A stretch of 17,107 nucleotides of DNA, from NCBI GenBank assembly GCA_964631295.1, contig CAZVXI010000054.1:1-17107 (forward strand), given 5' to 3'. The notes beneath the pieces were generated by a model. It ran no database searches. It worked only from the letters and a program-made list of their open reading frames with translations, and was not told where the DNA came from. Made by a program: the position numbers and the translations under genes. This document shows positions 6,336 through 12,889 of the stretch, in pieces. Position 1 is the stretch's first letter, and each line of letters begins with the position of its first letter. The DNA comes from CAZVXI01 sp964631295 (GTDB lineage Bacteria > Planctomycetota > Phycisphaerae > Phycisphaerales > SM1A02).

Positions 6336-8348
6336 ATGACGATGTTCCGTGATATTCGATGGGCTGCGTGCCTCGCTGTGCTGAGCGGGCTTGCAATCAA
6401 CACTGCCCCGCTCGCTGCCGCGCCGGACTTTGATGAGAAGGGCACGCTGCACCTGCACGGCTCGCGCACGCCCGCGATGTTGCCGCCTCTCATCGCGCGC
6501 GATCGTGTGAATGAAGGTACGGATACGAATCGGCCGATTGTCGCGCCGGAAGAACGCGACGAGTTCTCGTTCGTCATCCTCGCTGATCGGACAACAGGCC
6601 CGCGCGAGGGTGTGAACGTACTCCGCCGCGCGGTGGAAATGACCAACGATCTGGATCCCGCATTCGTGATGACCGTCGGTGACATGATCAACGGCTACAA
6701 CCAGGCGCCTGAGTGGATGGCTGAGATGCGCGAGTATCACGATGTCATGGGCAGCCTCAGCAAGCCGTGGTATCCGGTGGCGGGCAACCACGATGTGTAC
6801 GAGCGACCTGCGACTGAGGAAGGACACATCGCGCTGTATAAGCAGCACTTCGGGCCACTGTATTACTCGTTCGATTACAAATGGGCGCACATCATCTGCC
6901 TGTTCTCTGATGAGTCGCTGTCGTTCTCGAACCCTGCTGTCACGCAGAACATGAGTTCCGAACAGATGCAGTGGCTGCGCGATGATCTTGCAGCAACTGA
7001 TGCGGAACAGGTGTACGTATTCATGCATCATCCGCGGTGGCTGTATCGCGGGTGCAACTGGCCGGATGTCCACGACATCCTCGTGGAAGACGGCCGCGTT
7101 GCAGGCGTGATTGCGGGGCACATTCACACATATCGGGATGATGGAAACCACGACGGCATCCACTACTACGCGATGGCTGTGACTGGCGGGTCGCAAGGGA
7201 GCTTCAATGCGTCGGTCAACATGCATCACCTGAACCTGGTGCGGGTGACGCGCGATGGCTTTTCCATGACGGTTCACCCGATCGACAGCTTCTATAGCGG
7301 CGCGATGGCCCGCGGTGAGGAAGTTGACGAAATGAATCGCCTCAACAGCGGCGGGTGGGTACGCGTGCGCGGGCCGGTACGCGCATCGCTCTCGGACAGG
7401 AGTGACAGCGGCTTCACTGTTGAAGTGTGGAACCCGACGTCACAGCCGCTGACTTTCGATCTTGAACTCGACCTTCCCGCTGGCGCGACCGGTTCGCTCG
7501 ACGAGACACGCGTTGAGCTGCAGCCGGGTAAGGCGCGCTCGATTCCTGCGCGCGTTTCACTGCCTGCGCTGGATGTGAACGCCATGCCGCGCGTGTCGGT
7601 GCGCGGGTCGACGGTCTTTCTCTTTGACAGCGGGCTGCGGCAGCCGCTGGAGCAGCGTGCCGATTCGCGGTTGTATCTGGATGATGTCGGCGAGCTTGCA
7701 GCAGCCAACCCGACCAGCAACGGCGTGCTTGTGCTCGACGGCGAAAGCGCCGCCCGCGTTGATTTGAGCGATTCGCTGGCTGGCATGCGCGCCTTCACGC
7801 TTGAGTGCTGGGTGCGCGGCGACCAGCCGGATGGGCGCGTCGGGCTCGTGACCAGGACTGAGAACTCGGCGTTCGGGATATTCTGGTCCGAAACCAATTC
7901 CACCATCCCTGCGGGATACGCGCACCTTCCGGGCGGCTATGCCGAGGCGCGTGCATCTGCCGCGTGGGATTACACCGCGTGGACGCATGTTGCGCTGTGT
8001 TACGACGGTTCGCATGTGCGGCTGTTCGTCAATGGAGAGCTGTCATCGGAGGTGCCGGCCATCGGGCCGATCACGCCGAACCGCCTGCCGCTGTTCATCG
8101 GCGCAGACACCGATGGCCGAGGCAGGCCGATGAGCTATTTCACCGGCGCGATTGATGAAGTGCGTCTGAGTTCCGCGTGCAGATATACTGCAGCATTCAC
8201 GCCGCAGCGAACACTGTCGTCAGATGCTCAGACGCTGGTGATGCTGCATTTTGACGATACTGCCGGCCGCCTCGCTGCGGATGAATCATCGTTCGGCCAC
8301 CATGCCTGGCTGATCGGCAATGCAAAAGTCGTGCGGGAAGGGCGCTGA
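6336..8348 (+). CDS. Secreted metallophosphoesterase with C-terminal LamG domain
   Basis: A 670-residue exported protein with three regions. First is a signal peptide at about residues 1-29, ending in PLAAA. Second is a calcineurin-like metallophosphoesterase domain at about 75-320. Third is a LamG/concanavalin A-like domain at about 465-620 (VDLSDSLAGMRAFTLECWVR, TAWTHVALCYDG, VRLFVNGEL, FTGAIDEVRLS). Residues 340-430 look like an Ig-like beta linker (FTVEVWNPTSQPLTFDLEL). Metal-binding motifs visible are D84 in ILADRTTG, GD at 115-116, GNHD at 150-153, HH at 231-232 and GHIH at 261-264. The first motif reads D-R instead of the usual D-x-H, so one normal metal ligand is absent or replaced; I recall the DRTGG form from other secreted members. 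The substrate is unknown; LamG suggests binding of a polysaccharide or surface glycan. It is divergent from the aminotransferase, and clpS converges on its 3' end. Confidence 0.9.
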   Translation: MTMFRDIRWAACLAVLSGLAINTAPLAAAPDFDEKGTLHLHGSRTPAMLPPLIARDRVNEGTDTNRPIVAPEERDEFSFVILADRTTGPREGVNVLRRAVEMTNDLDPAFVMTVGDMINGYNQAPEWMAEMREYHDVMGSLSKPWYPVAGNHDVYERPATEEGHIALYKQHFGPLYYSFDYKWAHIICLFSDESLSFSNPAVTQNMSSEQMQWLRDDLAATDAEQVYVFMHHPRWLYRGCNWPDVHDILVEDGRVAGVIAGHIHTYRDDGNHDGIHYYAMAVTGGSQGSFNASVNMHHLNLVRVTRDGFSMTVHPIDSFYSGAMARGEEVDEMNRLNSGGWVRVRGPVRASLSDRSDSGFTVEVWNPTSQPLTFDLELDLPAGATGSLDETRVELQPGKARSIPARVSLPALDVNAMPRVSVRGSTVFLFDSGLRQPLEQRADSRLYLDDVGELAAANPTSNGVLVLDGESAARVDLSDSLAGMRAFTLECWVRGDQPDGRVGLVTRTENSAFGIFWSETNSTIPAGYAHLPGGYAEARASAAWDYTAWTHVALCYDGSHVRLFVNGELSSEVPAIGPITPNRLPLFIGADTDGRGRPMSYFTGAIDEVRLSSACRYTAAFTPQRTLSSDAQTLVMLHFDDTAGRLAADESSFGHHAWLIGNAKVVREGR

Positions 8349-8427
8349 GACATCGAGATCACAGCGGTGCTGTCATAGCCAGGGAAGCGGGAAGCCACTG
8401 TCGTCTGATGCAATCGGTTGTTTGTGG

Positions 8428-8447
8428 ATGCCTGCGTACGCAGGCAT
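8428..8447. repeat. 20-bp perfect palindrome, REP-like
   Basis: ATGCCTGCGT is followed directly by its exact reverse complement ACGCAGGCAT, between two convergent genes (8348 and 8489). With the flanks (TGG before, GAC after) it resembles the dispersed TGGAT...ATGAC palindromic repeats seen between genes in many bacterial genomes. It could also end transcription from both sides, but no T-run follows on either strand. Confidence 0.6.
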
Positions 8448-8488
8448 GACCCGAGCGCGACGTGTCAATCGAATCCGCGCGCGCTGAA

Positions 8489-8845
8489 TCACTCTGCATC
8501 CGGCTCGATGGTCACGCACAGTTGCCGGCTGGTAAACTGTTCCTGCAGCAGTTCCGCGTGTTCCTGATGCGTCGCCATCAGCAGCGCGACACCACTCTTG
8601 TGCGCTTCGAGCATGCGCAGCACCGCATCCTGCTCGCCGAGCGGCGTGAGCACCATGATGGTGTCGACCACGTAGCCCATGTCGCTCACATCATCGTTGT
8701 GCAGCAGCACCTTCCATGGCGGGAGATGGTTGAGCCGCGGGCGGGCGGGTTTGACGTGCCTGCGAGGCGGGGCAGCCGTCGCGGCGCCGCCGCCATCGGT
8801 GTGGTCTTCGTTGCTGGTGTCGTGCATGTGCTCTTGATCGGGCAT
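8489..8845 (-). CDS. clpS: ATP-dependent Clp protease adaptor ClpS
   Basis: ClpS delivers proteins with destabilising N-terminal residues to the ClpAP or ClpCP protease. The core begins with PPWKVLLHNDDVSDMGYVVDTI, which holds the NDD motif of the N-degron pocket, continues with LEAHKSGVALL, whose His matches the pocket histidine of E. coli ClpS, and ends with CVTIEPD. The product has 118 residues against 106 in E. coli. The first 42 or so residues are a polar, His/Asp- and then Pro/Arg-rich extension. The ATG at 8845 has an AAGG Shine-Dalgarno eight bases upstream; the ATG of residue 7 is a weaker alternative. No clpA or clpC is adjacent. It follows the dehydrogenase gene on the same strand after a 111-bp gap that contains a candidate promoter, so it is probably transcribed alone. 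Confidence 0.92.
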   Translation of the reverse strand: MPDQEHMHDTSNEDHTDGGGAATAAPPRRHVKPARPRLNHLPPWKVLLHNDDVSDMGYVVDTIMVLTPLGEQDAVLRMLEAHKSGVALLMATHQEHAELLQEQFTSRQLCVTIEPDAE

Positions 8846-8917
8846 TGCCGTGGCCTTCCCTTCTTCCGCAGTGTGCCATGCGGTGTGACTTGAGTTTCAT
8901 GCCCCGGACTGGTTCTG

Positions 8918-8945
8918 ATTGTAGTGAATCGCCGCTGCGAACCAA
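8918..8945 (-). promoter_or_regulatory. Candidate clpS promoter
   Basis: On the minus strand TTGGTT (8940-8945) and TACAAT (8918-8923, 5 of 6 to the -10 consensus) are 16 bp apart in the gap upstream of clpS. They predict a leader of about 65 nt. The -35 match is weak. Confidence 0.4.
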
Positions 8946-8956
8946 GCTTCAATACC

Positions 8957-9991
8957 TCACCCCCAGCGGATCGCGATTTTGCCGAACTGTTCGCCTGATT
9001 CGAGCCGGGCGTATGCCCCGGCTGCGTCTGCGGGCGAGTAGACATTGTCGATGACGGGCCGCAGCGCGCCGCAGCGGAACAGCGCCATGACCTCTCGGAA
9101 CTCAGCCATATCGCCCATGGTCGAGCCGATGATCGTGAGCTGATTCCAGAAGATCCGCGCGAGATCAGTGGTCGCATCGGGCCCGGTGGTGCATCCGCAG
9201 GTGACAAACACGCCGCCGCGCGCCAGCGCCTTGATGCAACTGAGGTGTATCTTCTTCCCGACCGAATCGCAGCAGACATCGACGCCGCGCTTGCCGGTGG
9301 CAGCCCGCGCCTCGCGCGACCAGTCCTGGCCTTCATCGAGGATGCCGACTTCGGCTCCGAGTTCGCGCGCTTTGTCGAGCTTGTGCTGATGTCGGCTTGT
9401 CACGATCGCGCGGCAGCCAAGGTGTTTGGCGATGGCAAGCGCCGCCAGCGCGACGCCGCCGCCAATGCCGGGAATCAACACCCACTGCCCGGGCTGCAAC
9501 CTCGCTCGCGTGGTGAGCATGCGCCAGGCGGTCAGTCCTGAGAGCGCAAAGCACGCTGCTTCGACCGAGTCTGCTTCATCACCGATGTCGATCACGTTGG
9601 CTGCGGGCGCGGCAAACTTCGCAGCCATCGTGCCGTGCGTGTGTTCGCCGATCATGAAGTTGTCCGGCAGCGCAGGCGAAACATCGGGATGAACGCGATC
9701 GTGCACGGGGATTGCTGCATTGAGCGCGACGCGCCTGCCGACCCATGCATCATCCACACCCTCGCCGACTGCTTCGACAATCCCCACGCCGTCTGAGCCG
9801 CTGATGCGCGGGAATGGAAGGTCGAGCCCGGGCAGGCCACGCCCGACCCACAAATCAAGGTGGTTGAACGCGGACGCCTCGGTCCGGACAACAACTTCGC
9901 CTGCTGCCGGCGTCGGGTCCGGCCAATCGTTGTCGAGTGCGATGTTGTCTGCGACGGGAGTGCCCTGTTTCGTGATCGTAATCGCCTGCAT
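8957..9991 (-). CDS. Medium-chain (Zn-type) alcohol dehydrogenase / quinone oxidoreductase-like protein
   Basis: A 344-residue medium-chain dehydrogenase/reductase. The N-terminal GroES-like half contains ASAFNHLDLWVGRGLPG and PRISGSDGVGIVEAVGEGV. The C-terminal Rossmann half has VLIPGIGGGVALAALAIA for NAD(P) binding, TGKRGVDVCCDSVG, GGVFVTCGCTTG and ESGEQFGKIAIRW at the end. From memory the closest subgroup is the Zn_ADH_like1 type. In that group a four-cysteine structural zinc loop follows the GxRV motif; here the equivalent segment (about residues 90-117) has no cysteine at all, so structural zinc is probably not bound. The substrate cannot be named. The ATG at 9991 is chosen because the domain begins there and TATACT lies five bases upstream. 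The frame remains open to 10588, but the extension is antisense to the divergent gene and shows no domain. Confidence 0.9.
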   Translation of the reverse strand: MQAITITKQGTPVADNIALDNDWPDPTPAAGEVVVRTEASAFNHLDLWVGRGLPGLDLPFPRISGSDGVGIVEAVGEGVDDAWVGRRVALNAAIPVHDRVHPDVSPALPDNFMIGEHTHGTMAAKFAAPAANVIDIGDEADSVEAACFALSGLTAWRMLTTRARLQPGQWVLIPGIGGGVALAALAIAKHLGCRAIVTSRHQHKLDKARELGAEVGILDEGQDWSREARAATGKRGVDVCCDSVGKKIHLSCIKALARGGVFVTCGCTTGPDATTDLARIFWNQLTIIGSTMGDMAEFREVMALFRCGALRPVIDNVYSPADAAGAYARLESGEQFGKIAIRWG

Positions 9992-9996
9992 GGGCG

Positions 9997-10002
9997 AGTA
10001 TA
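9997..10002 (-). promoter_or_regulatory. Putative -10 element TATACT of the leaderless dehydrogenase gene
   Basis: TATACT (5 of 6 to consensus) on the minus strand is followed by CGCCC and the ATG at 9991, with no Shine-Dalgarno. It lies in the 102-bp divergent region shared with the zinc-ribbon gene that starts at 10094. Confidence 0.5.
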
Positions 10003-10081
10003 CGCGGGCAGTCGAATGCAACGGCACAAGGTGGTTCGCGAGCGTTTTCGAAGCCGTCGGCGTGTGCCACCCATCGCCGGG

Positions 10082-10087
10082 TACACT
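10082..10087 (+). promoter_or_regulatory. Putative -10 element TACACT of the leaderless zinc-ribbon gene A
   Basis: TACACT is followed by GCGGTT and the GTG at 10094. The same hexamer stands before deoC. No Shine-Dalgarno was seen upstream of the GTG. Confidence 0.4.
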
Positions 10088-10093
10088 GCGGTT

Positions 10094-11479
10094 GTGTCGG
10101 ACAAGATGCTGTTTTTTATCCTGGGCCTCTGGATTGCGGTTGCAGGCGCTGAACTGCTGATACTCGCGGTCGGGCGCGAGTTGCAATACCGAAGGCAGGG
10201 GCGCTGCCCGAAATGCTGGTACGACATGACCGGCGCGCCCACGCCCACCTGCCCGGAGTGCGGCCACAAGACGACACGCAAGAAACAAATCCATCAGATT
10301 CGCTGGCGGCAAGGTCGCGTCCTCACAGGTATCGGCTTGCTTGTGCTCGGCATCACTGTCATGCAATGGCCAACTCTTCGATACCACAACTGGCCTCGCT
10401 ATGTACCAACCTGGCTCCTCATCGAGATGTGGGACTCCTTTGATTGGCAATGGGCGACGAGTGAACTTGGCGATCGTTTTGATGTCCGCCTGTACAACCG
10501 GCCAGCGTGGTATCAGGAATCGTGGCAACGTCCGGCCATAGGAGCGGATGCAGACGATTTCGCTGATACGGCCATCAAGGTCTTGCATGATCCAGAGACT
10601 CTCGACGGCCTGAGAGTGAACCTGCTCCAGTGGCTGCGCCTGAATCGTCGTCTTCCGTCCTCGATAGGACCGAATCTCACGCAGTGGGCCGGTTCAGCCA
10701 ATGTGAATCTCCGTCTTTCCGAGGAGGCGATTGCATGTCTCGGAATGCCTCCGTTTAACTCCATCATTTCCGAGGATGATACTGCCGAGGTGCTCATCGA
10801 CGCGCATAAGAGGGGCGCAACGCTCTACAGCCCACAACTGTCGTTGCAGGCACTCGCGAAGTCATCAAGCACGCGGGCGCAAGAGTATTTCGAGGAACTG
10901 TTCACGTCCAAGGACGCGGAGGTTCGAGCACATGCTCTTCGATTTGCTCCGATGAATAGCGAGTTCATGCCCTGGTTCATTTCAGCACTGGAAGACTCGG
11001 AACAGTCGTGCAGAATTGCTGCCGGCGCGAGACTGTCCGCTGCCATGGTCAATCCGGATGTCGTCGTATCGATCATCGCCGGTTGGCTTGATACATCCGA
11101 CGTTGTTCATGGCCTCCGCCTGCTTGGCCGCTACCCGGAGGATGCTGGCACCTACGCGGACAAGATCATCTCACTGCTTCGATCTGACGACACAGCGGTG
11201 CGGCGTCACGCTGCGACCACAATCAGTAAATGTGTGCACATTCCAGCGTTTCACGCTGCCTTACCGGAACTAATTCATTTGATGAGAGTCGGATACGAAC
11301 CGGCTGAGCGGTGGGAAGCAGCCATGGCGATTCTCGCGTTCCCCGATGACGAGCTGATGAAATATAGAGTCGAGCTTCAAGCAGCAATCATCGATTGTGA
11401 AACCAAGGTCGGACTGGTTAACCCGGCGATCGTTGCTCAGATTGCAGCAAAGGTGAAAGGTGTCGCATCCGATGGATGA
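10094..11479 (+). CDS. Zinc-ribbon membrane protein with HEAT-like C-terminal region (paralogue A)
   Basis: I do not recognise a named gene. The 461-residue product has a membrane helix at about residues 5-27 and a basic stretch. A zinc ribbon with C38-x2-C41-x11-C53-x2-C56 (RCPKCWYDMTG ... CPECG) follows, then a second helix at about 76-92. The remaining 360 residues are alpha-helical and HEAT-like in part (KDAEVRAHALRFAP, DDTAVRRHAATTISK). Basic residues on both sides of the ribbon suggest it faces the cytoplasm, placing both termini outside; this is inference. The next gene is a diverged paralogue, and the two overlap by 8 bp. The GTG at 10094 is used because of its position after TACACT; the ATG at 10106 (residue 5) is possible. 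CPKCWYDM is a signature I associate with Phycisphaerae. Its function could be sensing or scaffolding, but nothing in the sequence establishes this. Confidence 0.82.
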   Translation: MSDKMLFFILGLWIAVAGAELLILAVGRELQYRRQGRCPKCWYDMTGAPTPTCPECGHKTTRKKQIHQIRWRQGRVLTGIGLLVLGITVMQWPTLRYHNWPRYVPTWLLIEMWDSFDWQWATSELGDRFDVRLYNRPAWYQESWQRPAIGADADDFADTAIKVLHDPETLDGLRVNLLQWLRLNRRLPSSIGPNLTQWAGSANVNLRLSEEAIACLGMPPFNSIISEDDTAEVLIDAHKRGATLYSPQLSLQALAKSSSTRAQEYFEELFTSKDAEVRAHALRFAPMNSEFMPWFISALEDSEQSCRIAAGARLSAAMVNPDVVVSIIAGWLDTSDVVHGLRLLGRYPEDAGTYADKIISLLRSDDTAVRRHAATTISKCVHIPAFHAALPELIHLMRVGYEPAERWEAAMAILAFPDDELMKYRVELQAAIIDCETKVGLVNPAIVAQIAAKVKGVASDG

Positions 11480-12833
11480 GCGTGCTCTGTTCATGTGGAT
11501 CGGCGTTCCGATTATTCTCATCGGCGTTGTGCTGCTTGCCTGGCTGTTACGCATTGAGTTCAAGCAGCGCGGCAGGCGCTGTCCGAAATGCTGGTACGAC
11601 ATGTCCGGCAGCGCCTCCCTGCAATGCCCGGAGTGCGGGCGGGATGCAAAGCGCGAGCGACGGCTGCACCGGATTCAATGGAAGCGCAAACGCTTGATTG
11701 CGGCAGTTGTGCTGATTGGTCTGGGTGTCGGCACGATGCGCTGGCCGGCATTTCGTACATATCACTGGCCGGGGCTCGTGCCGACGCGCGTGCTGATTGC
11801 GCTGTGGGATAAGCAAGAGTGGGATTGGGACTGGCCAAAGCTGGAGTTATCCGAAAGATTCGGTGTGGACATCATGAACAACCGTGGATGGTACAGCAAG
11901 TGGGAGGGGAACATTTCCGATGCCGACCGCGCCGCATTCGTGGAGCGCATCAAACGAATCGTCCGCGACCCGGGAGCGTTGCCGGGCAGCCGCGATCATA
12001 TGCTCCGCTGGCTTGACAGATCCGACGAAATCACTGCGGATATGGCAGATGCCCTGCCGAGTATGCTCACATTGACCAACGGGACGCTTATGCAAACAGC
12101 TGTTACGACGATGGTCGACAACGAGAACCTGTCGCACGCGCTCGAGGATGATGAGGTTATCAATCTGCTTCTGATAATAAGCAAAAGCCGGACGCAACGT
12201 CGATGGGCTGTTCGCGCTCTTGCGCATTCATCGCACGCAGATGCGCAGCAGCATATGATGAATATGTTGACATCCGACGATGTGGACACACGTCGCATGG
12301 CAGTGCGATATGTTTCAACGGATGCCCCATTTCTGCCACTGCTGATGGACTTGCTGCATGATCCGCATACTCGGCACCGCGTCGCCCGGCAGTTGGGCGA
12401 AGCCGAAGTCAGCCCTGATGAAGTGTTGCCGGTGTTGGCCATCTACCTCGACGGCGAGGTGCGAGATGCGGAGTTTGCAATGCGGGCTCTGGCGGCCTAC
12501 GGCCCGCATGCACAACCGTACGTTGATGAGATCGCTGCGTTCCTGCACGCTCCGGAGGAGAGACTGAGGCAGTCAGCGGTCGGTACGCTGAGCAGTCTGG
12601 CCGAGCTCGACGGCTCCGAGGCAGCGATTCCGTTTCTCATCAGTGATCTCGAGCGTTCTGTGACAGTTCCCGATCGTCGCGCCGTAATCATCAGGCTCGC
12701 GAGACTCAGCCTGGAGAAACGAACGCCGCACCGGGCACGCATTCGCCGGGTAACCGAGCCGATGATTGACAACCCGTTCTGTTGGGAGGCGCAGCAACTG
12801 GACATCATGCTTGAAGATGGTGCGGCTCGCTGA
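11472..12833 (+). CDS. Zinc-ribbon membrane protein with HEAT-like C-terminal region (paralogue B)
   Basis: The 453-residue product has the same plan as its upstream neighbour. There is a helix at about 7-26, a zinc ribbon C37-x2-C40-x11-C52-x2-C55 (RCPKCWYDMSG ... CPECG), a basic stretch, a second helix at about 74-89, and a helical C-terminal part. HEAT-like repeats are clearer here (DDVDTRRMAVRYVS, RDAEFAMRALAAYG, EERLRQSAVGTLSSL). Both paralogues share a block just after helix 2, with M-x-W-P, HNWP or HWP, VPT, and a Trp-rich stretch leading to RF. The ATG at 11472 overlaps the previous gene's stop by 8 bp, indicating coupled translation and an operon; a GTG at 11460 is the alternative. 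The pair probably arose by tandem duplication. The role is unknown; the two may form a complex, which is inference only. Confidence 0.82.
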   Translation: MDERALFMWIGVPIILIGVVLLAWLLRIEFKQRGRRCPKCWYDMSGSASLQCPECGRDAKRERRLHRIQWKRKRLIAAVVLIGLGVGTMRWPAFRTYHWPGLVPTRVLIALWDKQEWDWDWPKLELSERFGVDIMNNRGWYSKWEGNISDADRAAFVERIKRIVRDPGALPGSRDHMLRWLDRSDEITADMADALPSMLTLTNGTLMQTAVTTMVDNENLSHALEDDEVINLLLIISKSRTQRRWAVRALAHSSHADAQQHMMNMLTSDDVDTRRMAVRYVSTDAPFLPLLMDLLHDPHTRHRVARQLGEAEVSPDEVLPVLAIYLDGEVRDAEFAMRALAAYGPHAQPYVDEIAAFLHAPEERLRQSAVGTLSSLAELDGSEAAIPFLISDLERSVTVPDRRAVIIRLARLSLEKRTPHRARIRRVTEPMIDNPFCWEAQQLDIMLEDGAAR

Positions 12834-12839
12834 ACCAGT

Positions 12840-12869
12840 AAAAAAACCGCGACCAACGATCGCGGCTTT
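12840..12869 (-). terminator. Rho-independent terminator reading on the minus strand
   Basis: CCGCGA (12847-12852) and TCGCGG (12860-12865) form a perfect 6-bp stem around a 7-nt loop. Read on the minus strand the stem is followed by seven T residues, a textbook terminator. Read on the plus strand it is followed only by CTTT, so it is a weaker terminator for the zinc-ribbon operon that ends at 12833. It may act in both directions. Confidence 0.6.
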
Positions 12870-12876
12870 GGATGGT

Positions 12877-12882
12877 TACACT
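12877..12882 (+). promoter_or_regulatory. Putative -10 element TACACT of leaderless deoC
   Basis: TACACT is followed by seven bases and the ATG at 12890. It favours that start over the in-frame ATG at 12872, which would lie upstream of the box. No Shine-Dalgarno or -35 was seen. Confidence 0.4.
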
Positions 12883-12889
12883 ACGTGTC

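Noticed and set aside
6155..6691. N-terminal extension of the aminotransferase frame by 179 residues
   Set aside because: The family N-terminus, a Shine-Dalgarno and a promoter all point to the ATG at 6154. The extension would overlap the signal-peptide end of the divergent gene.
8361..8373. ACAGC-GGT-GCTGT hairpin after the metallophosphoesterase gene
   Set aside because: It has a 5-bp stem with a 3-nt loop and no T-run, too weak to call a terminator.
9992..10588. Extension of the dehydrogenase frame upstream to 10588
   Set aside because: It is antisense to the zinc-ribbon gene, includes no domain, and the protein family begins at the ATG at 9991.
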